Source: Lichenostomus cassidix
Lineage: Eukaryota; Chordata; Aves; Passeriformes; Meliphagidae
NCBI GenBank assembly: GCA_008360975.2
Contig: CM039184.1
Span: forward strand, 45,455,797-45,519,796
DNA length: 64,000 nucleotides
Reading direction: 5' to 3'
Within the stretch, counting starts at the first letter, position 1. Every line of letters starts with the position of its first letter. Positions 35,801-47,084 of the stretch are shown here, in pieces. Position numbers and translations under genes: made by a program. Under the pieces are notes generated by a model, which had not been told where the DNA came from, did not search any database, and saw only the letters and a list, made by a program, of their open reading frames with translations.

Positions 35801-38800
35801 AGATTAATTGTTCACATAACTACAGAAGTGCTTGTATAATAAAACACTATTTTAAGATGTTGCAATAAGGATTCCATTGTAAGCCTTATCAAATTAATTC
35901 TGAATTATTTCCAAATAGGTCGTGGATCTCCGTGAAAATGCTCTGACAATCCCTCTGCCACAGATATTATTCAGTTTGAACTTTTTTCAACTTGAAGTGT
36001 ATTTGTCAAAGAATGCCTGGATATTTAACTGCAGACTAAAGGCTTTTAAACATTTATTCCATTTTCTTTTTGACTCCATGGATAAAAAATGGAGCCTTTC
36101 ATACAATAAGTCTGCCAACAACTCCCAGAAACCTCTGCTGTATCTTTCAAGTTTCCATTTTAACTGCAGGGACAGTGTTTTGCTCAAAAGGGCTACAGTC
36201 CCAACAGGGAACACATCAGTGCTGACCTGTAACTTGGACAATAAAAGGGGTATGTACATGAGGCACTCAATCCAAATGCTGCTAAAATCCAAATGAATGC
36301 AGAATGATCAGATAAATTTGATTTTAAAAGTGGATTTCTAAAGACACTGTTTAAAAATAACTGAGTAACAATTTAATGCATAAAAATACTTCATTAGAAA
36401 GTATTATTCTACTTAGAATATTTGAAAGTTACGTTTCTCAAAGAAGTCTTCATCTTCTCCTTGCTTTAAATGAATAATCTATGCCATATTATACACAAAA
36501 AATTTTCAGTAAGTAATGCATTGCAAATGTATCGGTTCATTTTGGACTAAAACAAAGGACCAAATAGTGGCAGTTGGCACTTCTGGGGCATGGACAAAAT
36601 AGAGAAAGATACAATAGTTTTCAGTATTCAGTTAAAGCAAAATGAAATTAAGGTTTATTTGCAGGGGAAAAGATTTCTATTTGTTCTGAAAAGGTACAGC
36701 TACTATAGCACACACTTTTACAATTAACAGAGAACACTGAAAGTATAAGCAACAACACCTACAGAGCCAAGACTTACAATGCAGATGGAAAACCATGACC
36801 AAACTTAGAGCAGAAGGTGTTATTTGTCATGTGCCATAAGGCAAAATGGTGTAACTCTAATGGACTAATAGCACTTGGACATGGTAGTGCTTTCCGCTAA
36901 GAATATTTCATCCCCAAATGAAAATATGCAGGGGCTATCAGAAAATGCCACTTGCTTTGTCTATTTACAAGAAAAGTCACAGAAACCTGGATTAAAATCA
37001 ACATAGTGGATTGCACCAAAACTCAGCTGGGAACTAAACCTGATCCAAAGACAAAGCTGAAAATATGATGAAGTTTGAAACAAACTGCTAAAAGTCAACA
37101 ACCAGCCATGGCCCACACTAGCTCAAGTTTAGAATAATTGCTCAATCAGTACAAACAGGCTTGATTTACAGACCTTTTTGCTGCAGTCAGATCAGTAACT
37201 ACAGGAAAATCACCGTGGTTGAAACACTGACAGTTAAGAGGTGATGTTTTATGCCACAGCTGCACACAGTGACCATGGCCAGGCTGGAGAGCAGCTGGCT
37301 ACAGATACGTCTCTTCTGTAAGGAGGACCAGCAGGTGTTTCTAGTACAACCCTGAACATGCTTAGATGATGTCAGTGACCTCCCTCTCATTACAATTTTT
37401 CTTGTAATGTCTGCTATTAAGATCCCATATGTACCATCTTTAAATGGAGGGAGAAGAGGGCTAGGGAAGGATGTGTAATATGGTTTTACAGATTGCATAC
37501 CATGTACAATGACTTGGGATAGATAAAAAAAAAATGAGATTAATAATGAACTGTTGAAATTATCAATGATAGTCCAGAGTATGTTCTTAGAGACATAACT
37601 GGACCTGCAAACCAAGTATACTACGCTTTTAACAAAGACTGAGTTTGTATTTTCTTTCATTTCAGGTAATGGAGTCTCTTGGTGGACACCTAAAGGTAGA
37701 ATTTCAAAAAATCACAGTGTTCCTCATATGAGACTGGATAAAATGAATAATTTAGTGATATACAATGCTGAGAAAACTGTGGAAGGACTGTATTTGTGTC
37801 TTTTTAAAACAACAAAAGAGAAATATCTCATTTACAATATACAGGTGAAAGAAAGAGTTTCAGCATTTTTGGTTAGAAGAGCCCGGGACATTAACACTGG
37901 TTTTAGAGAGAAAGAAACAGAGCCAAACTTTGCACTGGCTGTCTCCCTCTCTGTGCTCATTACATTTATTTGTGCTTTTTGTCTGGGTGCTTTCACTAGA
38001 CCCTACCTTGTGAGCCTGTGGAGATTCATGTGCAGGAATAAAACTTCAGGTTCAGAACATACATATTCTAATCGAGCTTTTTCAGATGAAACTTTGAGCA
38101 GAGAGTCTTCTGCAAGCAAGCCAACAAATACGCAGAGTAATATGTTATTTTGTGATAATAATTCCTCAAGAAACACACACATTTTTCCTACAGAAACGTC
38201 AACCTTGTATGAAAATGTCACTGGTAGAGGTGTACATCCACCAAATCCCAAAGCAGAGTACCAGAAACAAAGCAATACTGAGACCAACACGAAGAAAACA
38301 CCAGTGTCTTCAAAAGTCCAAACTAGTACTGACAATAAAGAAAGTGTAAATGTTTATGATCATGGACTATTTTTCGTCCATCACCAGAAGAGCAGTGAAG
38401 TAACACCAAACAGCAAAGTAAGCCACAACTCTGGTCTGCTGCAGTCTGAGATCACAAAGGCTAGACCAGATTCTCCAGAAAGAAAAGGTATTGTTTCACA
38501 TAAGGAACCCAGGCATACGACAAAATTTATGCAGGGAAGGCAGAGCTGTGAAGAACAACTTGGTCTAAACAGCAACAAGAATATATCTCATGGTGTTGGA
38601 GATTTTATTTCACCCAGTAGCTCTAGAAGAGCTGCAAATATTGAGAATTTAAGCATCTATGAAACAATAAAAAATTCTCCCCTTACAGAGCATTACTGTA
38701 AAAGGACACATTCCGCTGAAAAAGATGCTACAGCTGATATATTTGGTGACAGTTCTTCAGCTGAAGGGACTCCATTCACAATGAGTGACTGTAGTTCTTT

Positions 38801-40133
38801 AGCAGACTTTGAACTGGAAGAACCTGATGTTAGTGACAACCTGCCCGTCTGTCAGTCATCGCTAGAGGAAGCTAATACAAACAGTGGTACTGAGAAGCTC
38901 TCAACACTGCCTGAGTCTCCAAACATGACTGCTGAACTTGAGCAGATTTGGAAAAATGTAGATGAGAACGGTGCCTATTTTGAAACCACTATTAATTATG
39001 GATCAGGTACCACCATGCATGAAACAGCATCCCCTTACACGGATAAATGTAGTGGCCACGTAAACACATCAGATCCAGATACAGTTAGTTCTTCAAGCCA
39101 AGAAGTTCCAGATACATTTGATTATTTTACTAATGCAGAGTCAACAGTACAAAACTCTATTTCTGATTCTCTCCATGGTGAAAGTACAGATTTGGGTAAC
39201 ACGGTACTTAAGTTAAAACATTCTCCCACATATGACACAGAGGATATTTGTGAAGAGGCTGAACTGCAGTTTTCTCTGCTTCCCAGTGATGCACAGCATC
39301 CCATAAGTTTCAGTCACACTGAACAAAAAGAAAATACACCAGAGGGAAGAACAGATGAGCACATAGCCAGGAACAACCCTGAGAATAACCATGGTGAAGC
39401 AGACATTACGTTAAGAAGAAACACGAGTACATCTGAGGACAGTGGCTTTATTTTTGCTCCCATTGATCCTGGTTTGAATGAAGTTGTGAAAAAAACATCA
39501 CTGCTGCATTCCAGCAAAGAATTATCTCTTCATTTGCTGCCTGAACACACTGCTGAAAAACATTTCATGTTTATTACACAGCAAGATGACTTGCTACCAC
39601 AGGGGAAGCAGGCTTGTGCAGAAAAAATGCAAGGAGGTTCTGATGAGAAAAACTCTGATGGAAACACAGAATTACAGGATACCAGCAATTGCAGTCTGCC
39701 TGAAGAAACACAGTCTTGTAACCTTACAGCAGATCTGCTGCCTCTTCATAGTTCTGGGAAAACACAGTCAGACTTCACAACAGCTGATCACTTCCAACTG
39801 GATCAGAGTGATGAGGATGAATATTCCTTCTCACTCCCACAAAGTTTCTTCAATGAAAGCACACAATACAGTTCATGTTCCTTCCCACAGAAGCCTACAG
39901 GAAATACAATCTCTGAAAGCACTGATTCCAGCAAGACAGATGATCACACTACTTTGACAGAACTGGAGAACCACTCTACAACAGCTGTAGAACACCTACA
40001 AAATTCCAGTGAAAATCTCAGTCAAAAAAGTCAGACAAATTTAGGACAGGACCAGTTTTTTGTTAAGAAGAAAAGAGCATTTGATGGATTTACTAATATT
40101 TTGCAAAGCAGGAGAACAAACTTCAATAGTTAA
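32381..40133 (+). CDS. LRRC66: LRRC66, leucine-rich repeat membrane protein; whole coding span
   Basis: Four coding exons join in consistent phases (1, 0, 1) to about 1154 residues; human LRRC66, as I recall it, is about 880. Order: signal peptide (about 1-25); a cysteine-bounded LRR N-terminal cap (CQWDGQIVLNC); five to six leucine-rich repeats (LNLSNNLISEL, LETLNLNGNAI, LKILSIQRNNL, LKDIDLRNNKITKI, VVDLRENALTI); a C-terminal cap region; an Ig-like segment with LTC, SWW and GLYLC; one membrane helix at about 421-442 (ALAVSLSVLITFICAFCLG). A long Ser/Thr/Glu-rich cytoplasmic tail of roughly 700 residues follows. The function is not established. Identity rests on architecture, position between SGCB and DCUN1D4, and orientation matching the mammalian locus. 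Confidence 0.92.
35221..35390 (+). CDS. LRRC66: LRRC66 coding exon 2 (LRRs)
   Basis: Acceptor TTCTTCCTAG, donor GTTGTA (T at +3, weak). 170 nt, phase 1 in, 0 out. Encodes LQTVHMSSNAIQQIDPKDF and LKDIDLRNNKITKIHPDAF, two LRRs. The preceding intron (32877-35220) holds nothing recognised. Confidence 0.93.
35919..36249 (+). CDS. LRRC66: LRRC66 coding exon 3 (last LRR, cap, Ig-like start)
   Basis: Acceptor CCAAATAG, donor GTATGT; 331 nt, phase 0 in, 1 out. Encodes VVDLRENALTIPLPQILF, a cysteine-containing cap region (WIFNCRLKAF ... FHFNCRDSV) and SVLTCNLDNKR, which begins the Ig-like segment. Confidence 0.92.
37666..40133 (+). CDS. LRRC66: LRRC66 coding exon 4 (Ig-like end, membrane helix, tail)
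   Basis: Acceptor TTTCATTTCAG; 2468 nt, open to TAA at 40131-40133. It continues the Ig-like segment (GVSWWTPKG, NAEKTVEGLYLCLF), then the membrane helix, a basic stop-transfer stretch and a long polar tail. The tail has acidic clusters (FELEEPDVSD, QSDEDEYSF) and a basic end (VKKKRAFDGF). The preceding intron (36250-37665) holds nothing recognised. Confidence 0.95.
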
Positions 40134-41599
40134 AACACAAAACTGTAATACTAAGCTCTCACAGTGTTTATGTTATTACAGCAGGTGCAAAAATGATCTT
40201 GTTTCAAAGGGAAATTACTTTTGTTTAGAAGGGTAGTTGCAAAAAAACTAAGAGACTTTATAAAACGGTACTCCAGAGTATTAATAAAGCTTTTGCTGAG
40301 TTATAATTTATATTTACTTCCTCATTGTTGACACTGTAGTAGTTGATAGTTGATACTAATATATAATTTCCCTTGGAATTTGCTTCAGATATGCACCGGT
40401 TTGTGTCTCTGTCTAAAATAAATGCAACGCTGAAATTTACATTATTACTATTATTGCATTTTCTTGTGGGATTCACCCTATATAGTGAAATAGTATATGT
40501 CTTCTGCTTTTTGAGTCAGATTTGTAGATTGTCTCTGAATTCCCACAGTTTTGCAAAGATAAAGTCCAAGCAGTATTCAATTACATTTAAAAAACTACTT
40601 TTTAACTTGGCTAGAGAGACAGAGAAAAGAGCAGCTTCCTCAAAGAAACAGAATAGAATTCAATTCTTGCAGAAACATCAGTTACAGAAATGTAGCTGTG
40701 ATGGGACATCACCTGTAGTTTGCAGATGTGATGACATGGGCAGGGTAATTTTAAAAAAGACAAAGGATCCTATACCCAGCATACAGGAATTTTACTATTC
40801 AGAATTTTACTTAAGAGGGGAAAATCAAGAGCAGCTCAAAACGGATTTGTTGCATCACCACTACAGCATTCTCATGGTCAGAAAAAACAACAAAATAATA
40901 AATTTCCAGTACATGTTCTGAAATCCTATTGGACTATTGCACAAGCAAATGGCAGAACATTCAGTGTATGAGACATCAATAGAGCTCAAATAGTTTTTTT
41001 TCCCCATGATTCACAAGATTGCCTTGCTTGTATAGTTAAGATCGCTTAACACGTTAGCATCTGCTACAGCCAAAAAGTGACAGGCCTTGGAGAGGTGTCA
41101 ACAGCATTTGAAGGCCCACAGATACCCAAAAGAGCAAGTGCTCTTTTCAGGCATTACATTTTAAAAGATTTTTGGCCGTAAAGAACTTGTGTAGATAAAG
41201 AGCTTCACTGAAAGCTGGCAGTGGCTCTTTGTTCTCAGTTTTTTCTTTAAAGGTAGTTTCAGTGATGTAAGCGTGCCATTGGACTTGCTCCTCATGGGAT
41301 GGAATTGAAATGTGTTCCTTCTGTCTGGAGTCTTAAGGAGCTAATTGTGTCTTCATCAAAGCTTCCCCGGAGCTGTAGCCAGCTTCCTGTATTTTCCCTG
41401 AACTGGGTCTGATCCCCTTCATGATGACACTTCCCTCCAAAGACTGCATCAGTGGTACTAAGTCTGTTGGAAAGGGCCTTGGGCTATATCCAGAGGTAAT
41501 TTTACCTTACATTTGCTGTCTTTTGGCTAGTGGTATTCTAAACAGGAGTTTTGAACTTGCAGAGGGAGCCTCCTATGTTTCAGTTTATGACCACTGCCT
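40134..41599. other. LRRC66 3' flank
   Basis: Probable 3'UTR followed by intergenic DNA. AATAAA is at 40281-40286, with a second at about 40418. Contains the orphan ORF at 40373-40921. Nothing else recognised. Confidence 0.45.
40373..40921 (+). CDS. Orphan 182-codon ORF, unrecognised
   Basis: ATG to TGA, in a different frame from LRRC66 and about 240 bases past its stop. The translation has a hydrophobic segment near the N-terminus (FTLLLLLHFLVGFTLY), a lysine-rich middle and a cysteine group (KCSCDG...VVCRCDD). No family was recognised and no splice signals or promoter are evident. It may be chance, a decayed exon, or part of the LRRC66 3'UTR. No function is proposed. Confidence 0.2.
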   Translation: MEFASDMHRFVSLSKINATLKFTLLLLLHFLVGFTLYSEIVYVFCFLSQICRLSLNSHSFAKIKSKQYSITFKKLLFNLARETEKRAASSKKQNRIQFLQKHQLQKCSCDGTSPVVCRCDDMGRVILKKTKDPIPSIQEFYYSEFYLRGENQEQLKTDLLHHHYSILMVRKNNKIINFQYMF

Positions 41600-42450
41600 T
41601 TGGTCCTGTCACTGGGCACTGGCTGAAGAGTCTGTCTGTCTTCATTACCTCCCTTCAGATATTTAAAGACTTTAGTAAGATTTCCCACTGCACCTTTTTT
41701 TCTCTAGGCTAAACAGCTGTAAGCCTTTCCTCATAGGAGAGAAGTTCCCATCCATTCATTATCTTCATGGCTCTTTACTGGACCCTCTCCAGTATGTCAC
41801 AGTGTGTCTGGTACTGGGAAGCCCAGAAATGGACACAGTACTTGGCTGTGGCCTCACCAGTGCTATGTAGGAGGAAATAATCATCATTCAGTCTGCTGGC
41901 AATACTTTGTCTGAAACAGACCATGATACCACTCGCCTTCTTCACAGCAAGGACTCACTGCTGCCTCATCTCCCACTCAGTGTCCACCAGGACTCCCAAT
42001 GCCTTTTCTGCCAAGCTGCTTTCCAGCTGGGTGGCCCTCAGTGTATACTGGAGCAGGGGTTGTTCCTCCCCAGCTGCAGGACTTTGCATTTCTCCTGGAT
42101 GAAGCTCATGAACTTATCAGCCCATTTCACATGCATGTAGAGGTCCCTCTGGATGGCAGCATGATCCTCTGGCTTATCACCCTTTACTTCCAGCTCTGTG
42201 TCATCAGCAGCCTTGCTCAGGATACACTCTGCCCCATCATCCAGGTCAGTAATGAAGCTGTTGGACAGGACTGGACCCTGCTCTGACCCTGGTGGTACAG
42301 CACGTTATTGGTCTCCAACTAGACTTTGCTCTGCAGACTACCACTCTCTGGGTCCTATAATTTTCAGTCTTCAGTCCACCTATCTGCTCATCCAGTCCAT
42401 ACATCAAAAGCTTTTCTATGAGGACCTCGTGGGTCAGAAGGCTGGACCAA
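41600..42450 (-). mobile_element. CR1-like LINE fragment, minus strand
   Basis: The plus strand reads antisense CR1 text: CTCATAGGAGAGAAGTTCCC, GGACCCTCTCCAGTATGT, GGACACAGTACTTGG, TCCCTCTGGATGGCAGC and TGTGTCATCAGCA in the usual order. The left (3') terminus is not crisp and many positions differ from the CR1 at 9.3 kb, suggesting an older or different subfamily. Non-coding. Confidence 0.85.
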
Positions 42451-43014
42451 GATGAGTGGATAATGATCATAAAATTTCCGTAAAATTTTCTCTTGAGATA
42501 TTTCTGCTCAAATTGACTTACTGTTGAAAACTTTTGTGTTTCAGTACTGGTTTACACTCATACACTCCATCTGAAACAACCTTTTTGAAACACATACCTT
42601 TTCCCAACAGTTTTAAATTCTGATTTGACCTACTATCAGAAACAAGGATGACAAGATCCTACACATAAATTCTCTGCTAATACTTAATAAAGACTGCCTG
42701 CTGATGTATGTTCAGATATGAGAATTTCTGAAGTATGAATCACAGAAAAATCTGAAGTCAGTTGCTGAAACCAACACAAATACTGTTTATTTGTGGGATG
42801 CCATTTTACATCAACACCATGAAAAGACCTAAAAATCAACCGGATTAACTCATGTTAGGTGGCAAAATAGTATCTTCATCATATTGTGAGTCACAGGAGT
42901 TTAGCACACCTTACTTATCTAACATCCAAATAACTAAAACGTAAAGCTTTCACAGTTACAGGTTAACTGCTGTTCCTGCAACAGCAGTGTCAGTAGGTGC
43001 TATTTTGACACACT

Positions 43015-43034
43015 TACACATGCACACACACACA
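43015..43034. repeat. Short CA microsatellite
   Basis: Run of ACAC units followed by GTGGGGG, in the presumed DCUN1D4 3'UTR or flank. Confidence 0.8.
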
Positions 43035-45233
43035 GTGGGGGAGTGGGCGAGGATTTGAAAAATAAAAGCAAACAAAACAGCTGAATTTTGGTCTCAGTTA
43101 CAGAAAACAAACTATTTAGTTTGTGGATGAATTCTGTACACTTTTACAACAATATGAAAAGACAAAATATAAGGCCTAGAAAGAGGTATGTTAGCAGCTA
43201 TAATTAAAACCAGGGCACAAGCTAACCTTTAAAGCTGTCTATATGAATTCTGAGAGTATCAAACAATTTGTTAGACTTGTGACCAAGGGTCAACAGAAAT
43301 CTGGGACAACCTTAACACCACTGACATCCACTTCCTGTCCTTCCAAATAGTAACTTGGGATCATTAACCAAGTACCAACAATTTTGTAACTAATTTTGAT
43401 TGTGTGAGCATATTTGTGATGAAATAAAACATTTGTTTGTGGCAAAATGGGAGAAGCCTCTACAATATTAGAAATGGCTACACAAAGATAAACCAAGTAT
43501 TTATTGTAGTTTAAAGGCAACCTTAAAGAGGTTTTAACTGAAAACTCAAGTACCTAAATAATTTAAATAAATTCCATGTTCTTCAGCTTGCTTTCCTTGG
43601 AAAAGAGAAAAAGTGAAAAAACAACAGTAATACATAATTATATTCATATTTTAAATACTTAGTATCACTTTGCTTTAGAAGGAAATTTAATTAATGCAAT
43701 GTTTTCTTTACTAATGTTGAAAGAATCCTTTAAGTTGAAAAAGATCCTTATGATTGTTGAGTCCAAAGAGCTCCAAATGTTTGTCATTTATCAAAGAATG
43801 TCAACTGCTATAGTCTCTGGACACTGCTTTCCTTTCACTGTCTTTCCAATTTACATCTCCCAAATACCAAAAATGAACTGTACATTGATCCTCAAGTTTC
43901 TGCTAACAGTTCAGTAATAGTACACCAGAAAGATTAGCACAAGATCCATGGCACTTTTTCAGGAATGATCTCTCAGTGTCTTGTCCCAGAAATCAGAATA
44001 TTCTGTACATTAATTTTCAAAAAAAAAGGGGGGGGTGTGGAGAAGAAAGCCCACAATCAAAAAAAATCTACATCAGCTATTTGATGGCATAATAAAAAAG
44101 CAAATGCCACACTTGTACTAAATACAAGATTTAACTGAGTTGCGTTTCCATACCTATTAAAAATTTCTCCAATATAAAGGAGCAGGCAGTGTTAGGATTT
44201 TCTGCTTATCAGCATATATAGCAAAACCAGGATGGATAGCACAGGGAAATTCATCAAGCCACACAGGTCCATTTTAGTCCATTTGTTCACTATAAATGTC
44301 AGTAAATCTGTCTCTACTAGCTGTAATTGAATCTGTGGTTTACTTTATGAAGATGCATGTTTATAAACTTGCTGACGGCTACAGATTCATCCTGTTTGAA
44401 ATAGAAGAAAAAATCTGCAGCACCTGATTCATTTTCAAACACATTCTTCCTTTCCATAAGTCCCAATTACTTTTACCCAAATTAAAAAACAAGTTTGTTT
44501 GCTTACACAGTGCAAGTACTTTCTGAGGTTTCTTTTCCCCTGTTTTCTTTGCTTTTAATTAAATTTTGTGTTCTGATGAACAGCAAAACTGCCAGTACCT
44601 GGCTGAACTGAACAGATTTCTGTCAACCCTGTTATATGAAAGCTACACCTGTAACAGTAATAGATTAAAAGTGTCTTTGGCTCTTGCTTCCATTATTGGA
44701 AGCTCAGTTATCTGTGACATACAAAACCTTTTATGCAAACTTGTGTTTGTTGTAGGATTCACACCAACTTGTGATGAACAGTTTCCTAGAGTCAAAAGCT
44801 AGCCTAATGTTGTGAGAACGATTACACCTTATTTCACTTAAAATCTTGGCAATCACAATTTGGCCTAATGTTTGAACTTATATTGCTTCTCCGTTCATTC
44901 TTTTAAGAACTAAACCAGTAGTTCCACTGGTATTTCATTACAGTAATACTATTGTAATATACACATTTACATCAGAAGTCTTAATAGAACAAGTGTTTTC
45001 TTAAGAAGCTTATTGTAAACATTAAATACCACACTCCACTCAATTAATTTCTTGTGCAAACTGGCATCAAACATGGAATTAAGGTTATGTGTGTTAGTAC
45101 ATAAGAAAGCATTGACTGTGTATGTTTTACTACTAACTTTCAAAATTGCTATTTATTGTCATGGAAATCCAAATGTAGATATTTCACGGGAAAGGTAGTA
45201 TTTTCTTCTTAGCATCATGAAATTCTAGGGCTT

Positions 45234-45277
45234 GTATATGCATATATATTGTATATTTATGTATATACAGATATACA
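45234..45277. repeat. TA/TG-rich simple repeat
   Basis: GTATATGCATATATATTG-like alternating purine-pyrimidine run. Confidence 0.8.
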
Positions 45278-46414
45278 CAAAAAGACACGAACGATTTTTG
45301 TCTTTGGCAGCTGAGCTTGAAAAACAAAAACCAATGACAACAACAAACAGATCTGAATACAACTAACCACCTGTAGCACCACAATTACAACCTCCTGGTC
45401 CAGGGCAGCAAACTAATGTGCTTTTGCTGAACCAGCCTTAATCCTGAAAGGAATCAAGTCAATGACAGTTGTTCCTGACTTGATGGCAAGGACAGAACCT
45501 TCAACACAGATTAAAATTTCACTTTCAACAGAAACTGCTTTCCTCCTTTTCTCCTGGATTGCATTCTAGGGAAATAACAAAACTGCCAATACCTTGTAAA
45601 ATATTTCTACAGAAAAGTAATGTTCTTCATTGTTCCAAAACATCCACTGGCCCTTTGTTGTTTAATGCTCCACAAATGGATAACATTTTAATAAATCCTT
45701 AGGGATCAAAGTTTAATAGCACCGGATACTTCAAGGACCTATTTATAGATATCAGCACTAACATTACTTACTAAAGAAGGGTAAGGCAAAGACAACGTGA
45801 CACACTTACAGAACTTAAACATTCACTCATTTTTCCCCAAATAATCACTAGAACCATCCTATACAGATAAAGAAATGAGTGAAACAGGCAGTTGTCCCTA
45901 CTAAAAGGTACTGTCATTTAATGCTGGTGTTTTACATGCCCATTGCCTGCAATGGACGTTCTGCCAGGAAACTTTAATCCCCAACAGGAAATAAAAAGCA
46001 ATGTTTTGACTATTCAAGATCATTTTTTTTCCAATATCATCTTTTTAAGCAGTTAGAAACACAAAGCTGGAGGCCCTTGGAAACACTGTGTTACAAAAAA
46101 AAAAAAAATTCCCAAAATCTTTATTATGTATGTGCTAGGGGTGAGCATACTTCATTTCCCAGACCACTAATTTCAGCTAGGACTTGCAATGTCATCAGGT
46201 CACTAGATCACAACATAGACCAAAAAATAAAAGTACACAAAAAAATAAAAGGAGTATGCCAAAGGCAATTTACAAAAGTCTAAAACCCATTTTTAAAAGG
46301 TACTTTAATTTGTTCATTTGTACCTGTAATGACTACTGCAGTTTTAACATTAAAAAGTCAGTACTTTTTTCTTCAAATGGAAGTCATCTGTGGCATGTAC
46401 AACTATTACAGTGT

Positions 46415-46441
46415 TATAATATTTATATTTATATATATGTG
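46415..46441. repeat. TATA-rich simple repeat
   Basis: Short TTATAATATTTATATT run followed by TATATATG. Confidence 0.7.
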
Positions 46442-47028
46442 TTTTTAAGACACAAATGTTTCATTCCTATAAAGCATTAGGTCAGGTTTGGCAAATTCTG
46501 GTGAAGGAAGTCACAGCATGTCTTCTCAGAAATTGGCATCTCAAATAGTAACACTGAAAGTGACAACAGTTCTTCACATAACTATGTCCAGAAAGTCTGA
46601 GATGCTACATTTGAGACCAAAAGAAAAACAAAATAACTGAAGTTTCAACAGACATGTAAGTGATGATTAGAAATATGCCACAAAATTATTTTTACAATAC
46701 ATTTCTGCAGAAATAATCCCTAGGTGAAGCCTTTTTTTTATACACATATACAAAATTTAGACAGCAATATACACATAATCACAGTGAAGACTCTGGCAAG
46801 TTCACCAATTTGTAGTGTAAATACAAAATGCAAAGCAGCCTTCAAAGAGAACAATGCTAAACAGCAAGCACAGCTAGCTTGTTAAATAGCAAACATCAAA
46901 AGTTCCCTGCCAAAGGGATGCAGTGCAAGAAAAGCAGCATGCACTTTGATACAAATAGCAGTTTATGGCTAATGGTTGACATAACTGTGGTAACAGTGAC
47001 TCTTGAGTGGCTGTGCATAGTTAAACTC

Positions 47029-47084
47029 CTATGTCATCTGTTTTCCTTTATACCATTCCACAAACTCATCCAACAACACTGGCC
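47029..47084 (-). CDS. DCUN1D4: DCUN1D4 last coding exon
   Basis: Acceptor CTCTACAG; 56 nt, phase 1 in. Encodes [18 protein letters not shown] then TAG at 47029-47031. Confidence 0.97.

Larger units (their letters stand above)
42451..47028 (-). other. DCUN1D4: DCUN1D4 3'UTR and downstream flank (inferred)
   Basis: No coding exon seen. Minus-strand AATAAA signals read at 46120-46125, 45152-45157, 43500-43505 and 42786-42791, so the 3'UTR could be about 0.9 to 4.2 kb. Mammalian DCUN1D4 has a long 3'UTR, which favours a distal site. Which is used cannot be told from sequence. Simple repeats lie at 43015-43034, 45234-45277 and 46415-46441. Confidence 0.5.

Noticed and set aside
37199..37660. 153-codon minus-strand frame
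   Set aside because: It lies in a LRRC66 intron on the opposite strand with no recognisable domain or splice context.
38003..38335. 110-codon minus-strand frame
   Set aside because: Antisense shadow of the LRRC66 last exon.
41907..42286. Plus-strand frames of 77 and 95 codons
   Set aside because: They are antisense readings of the CR1 fragment.
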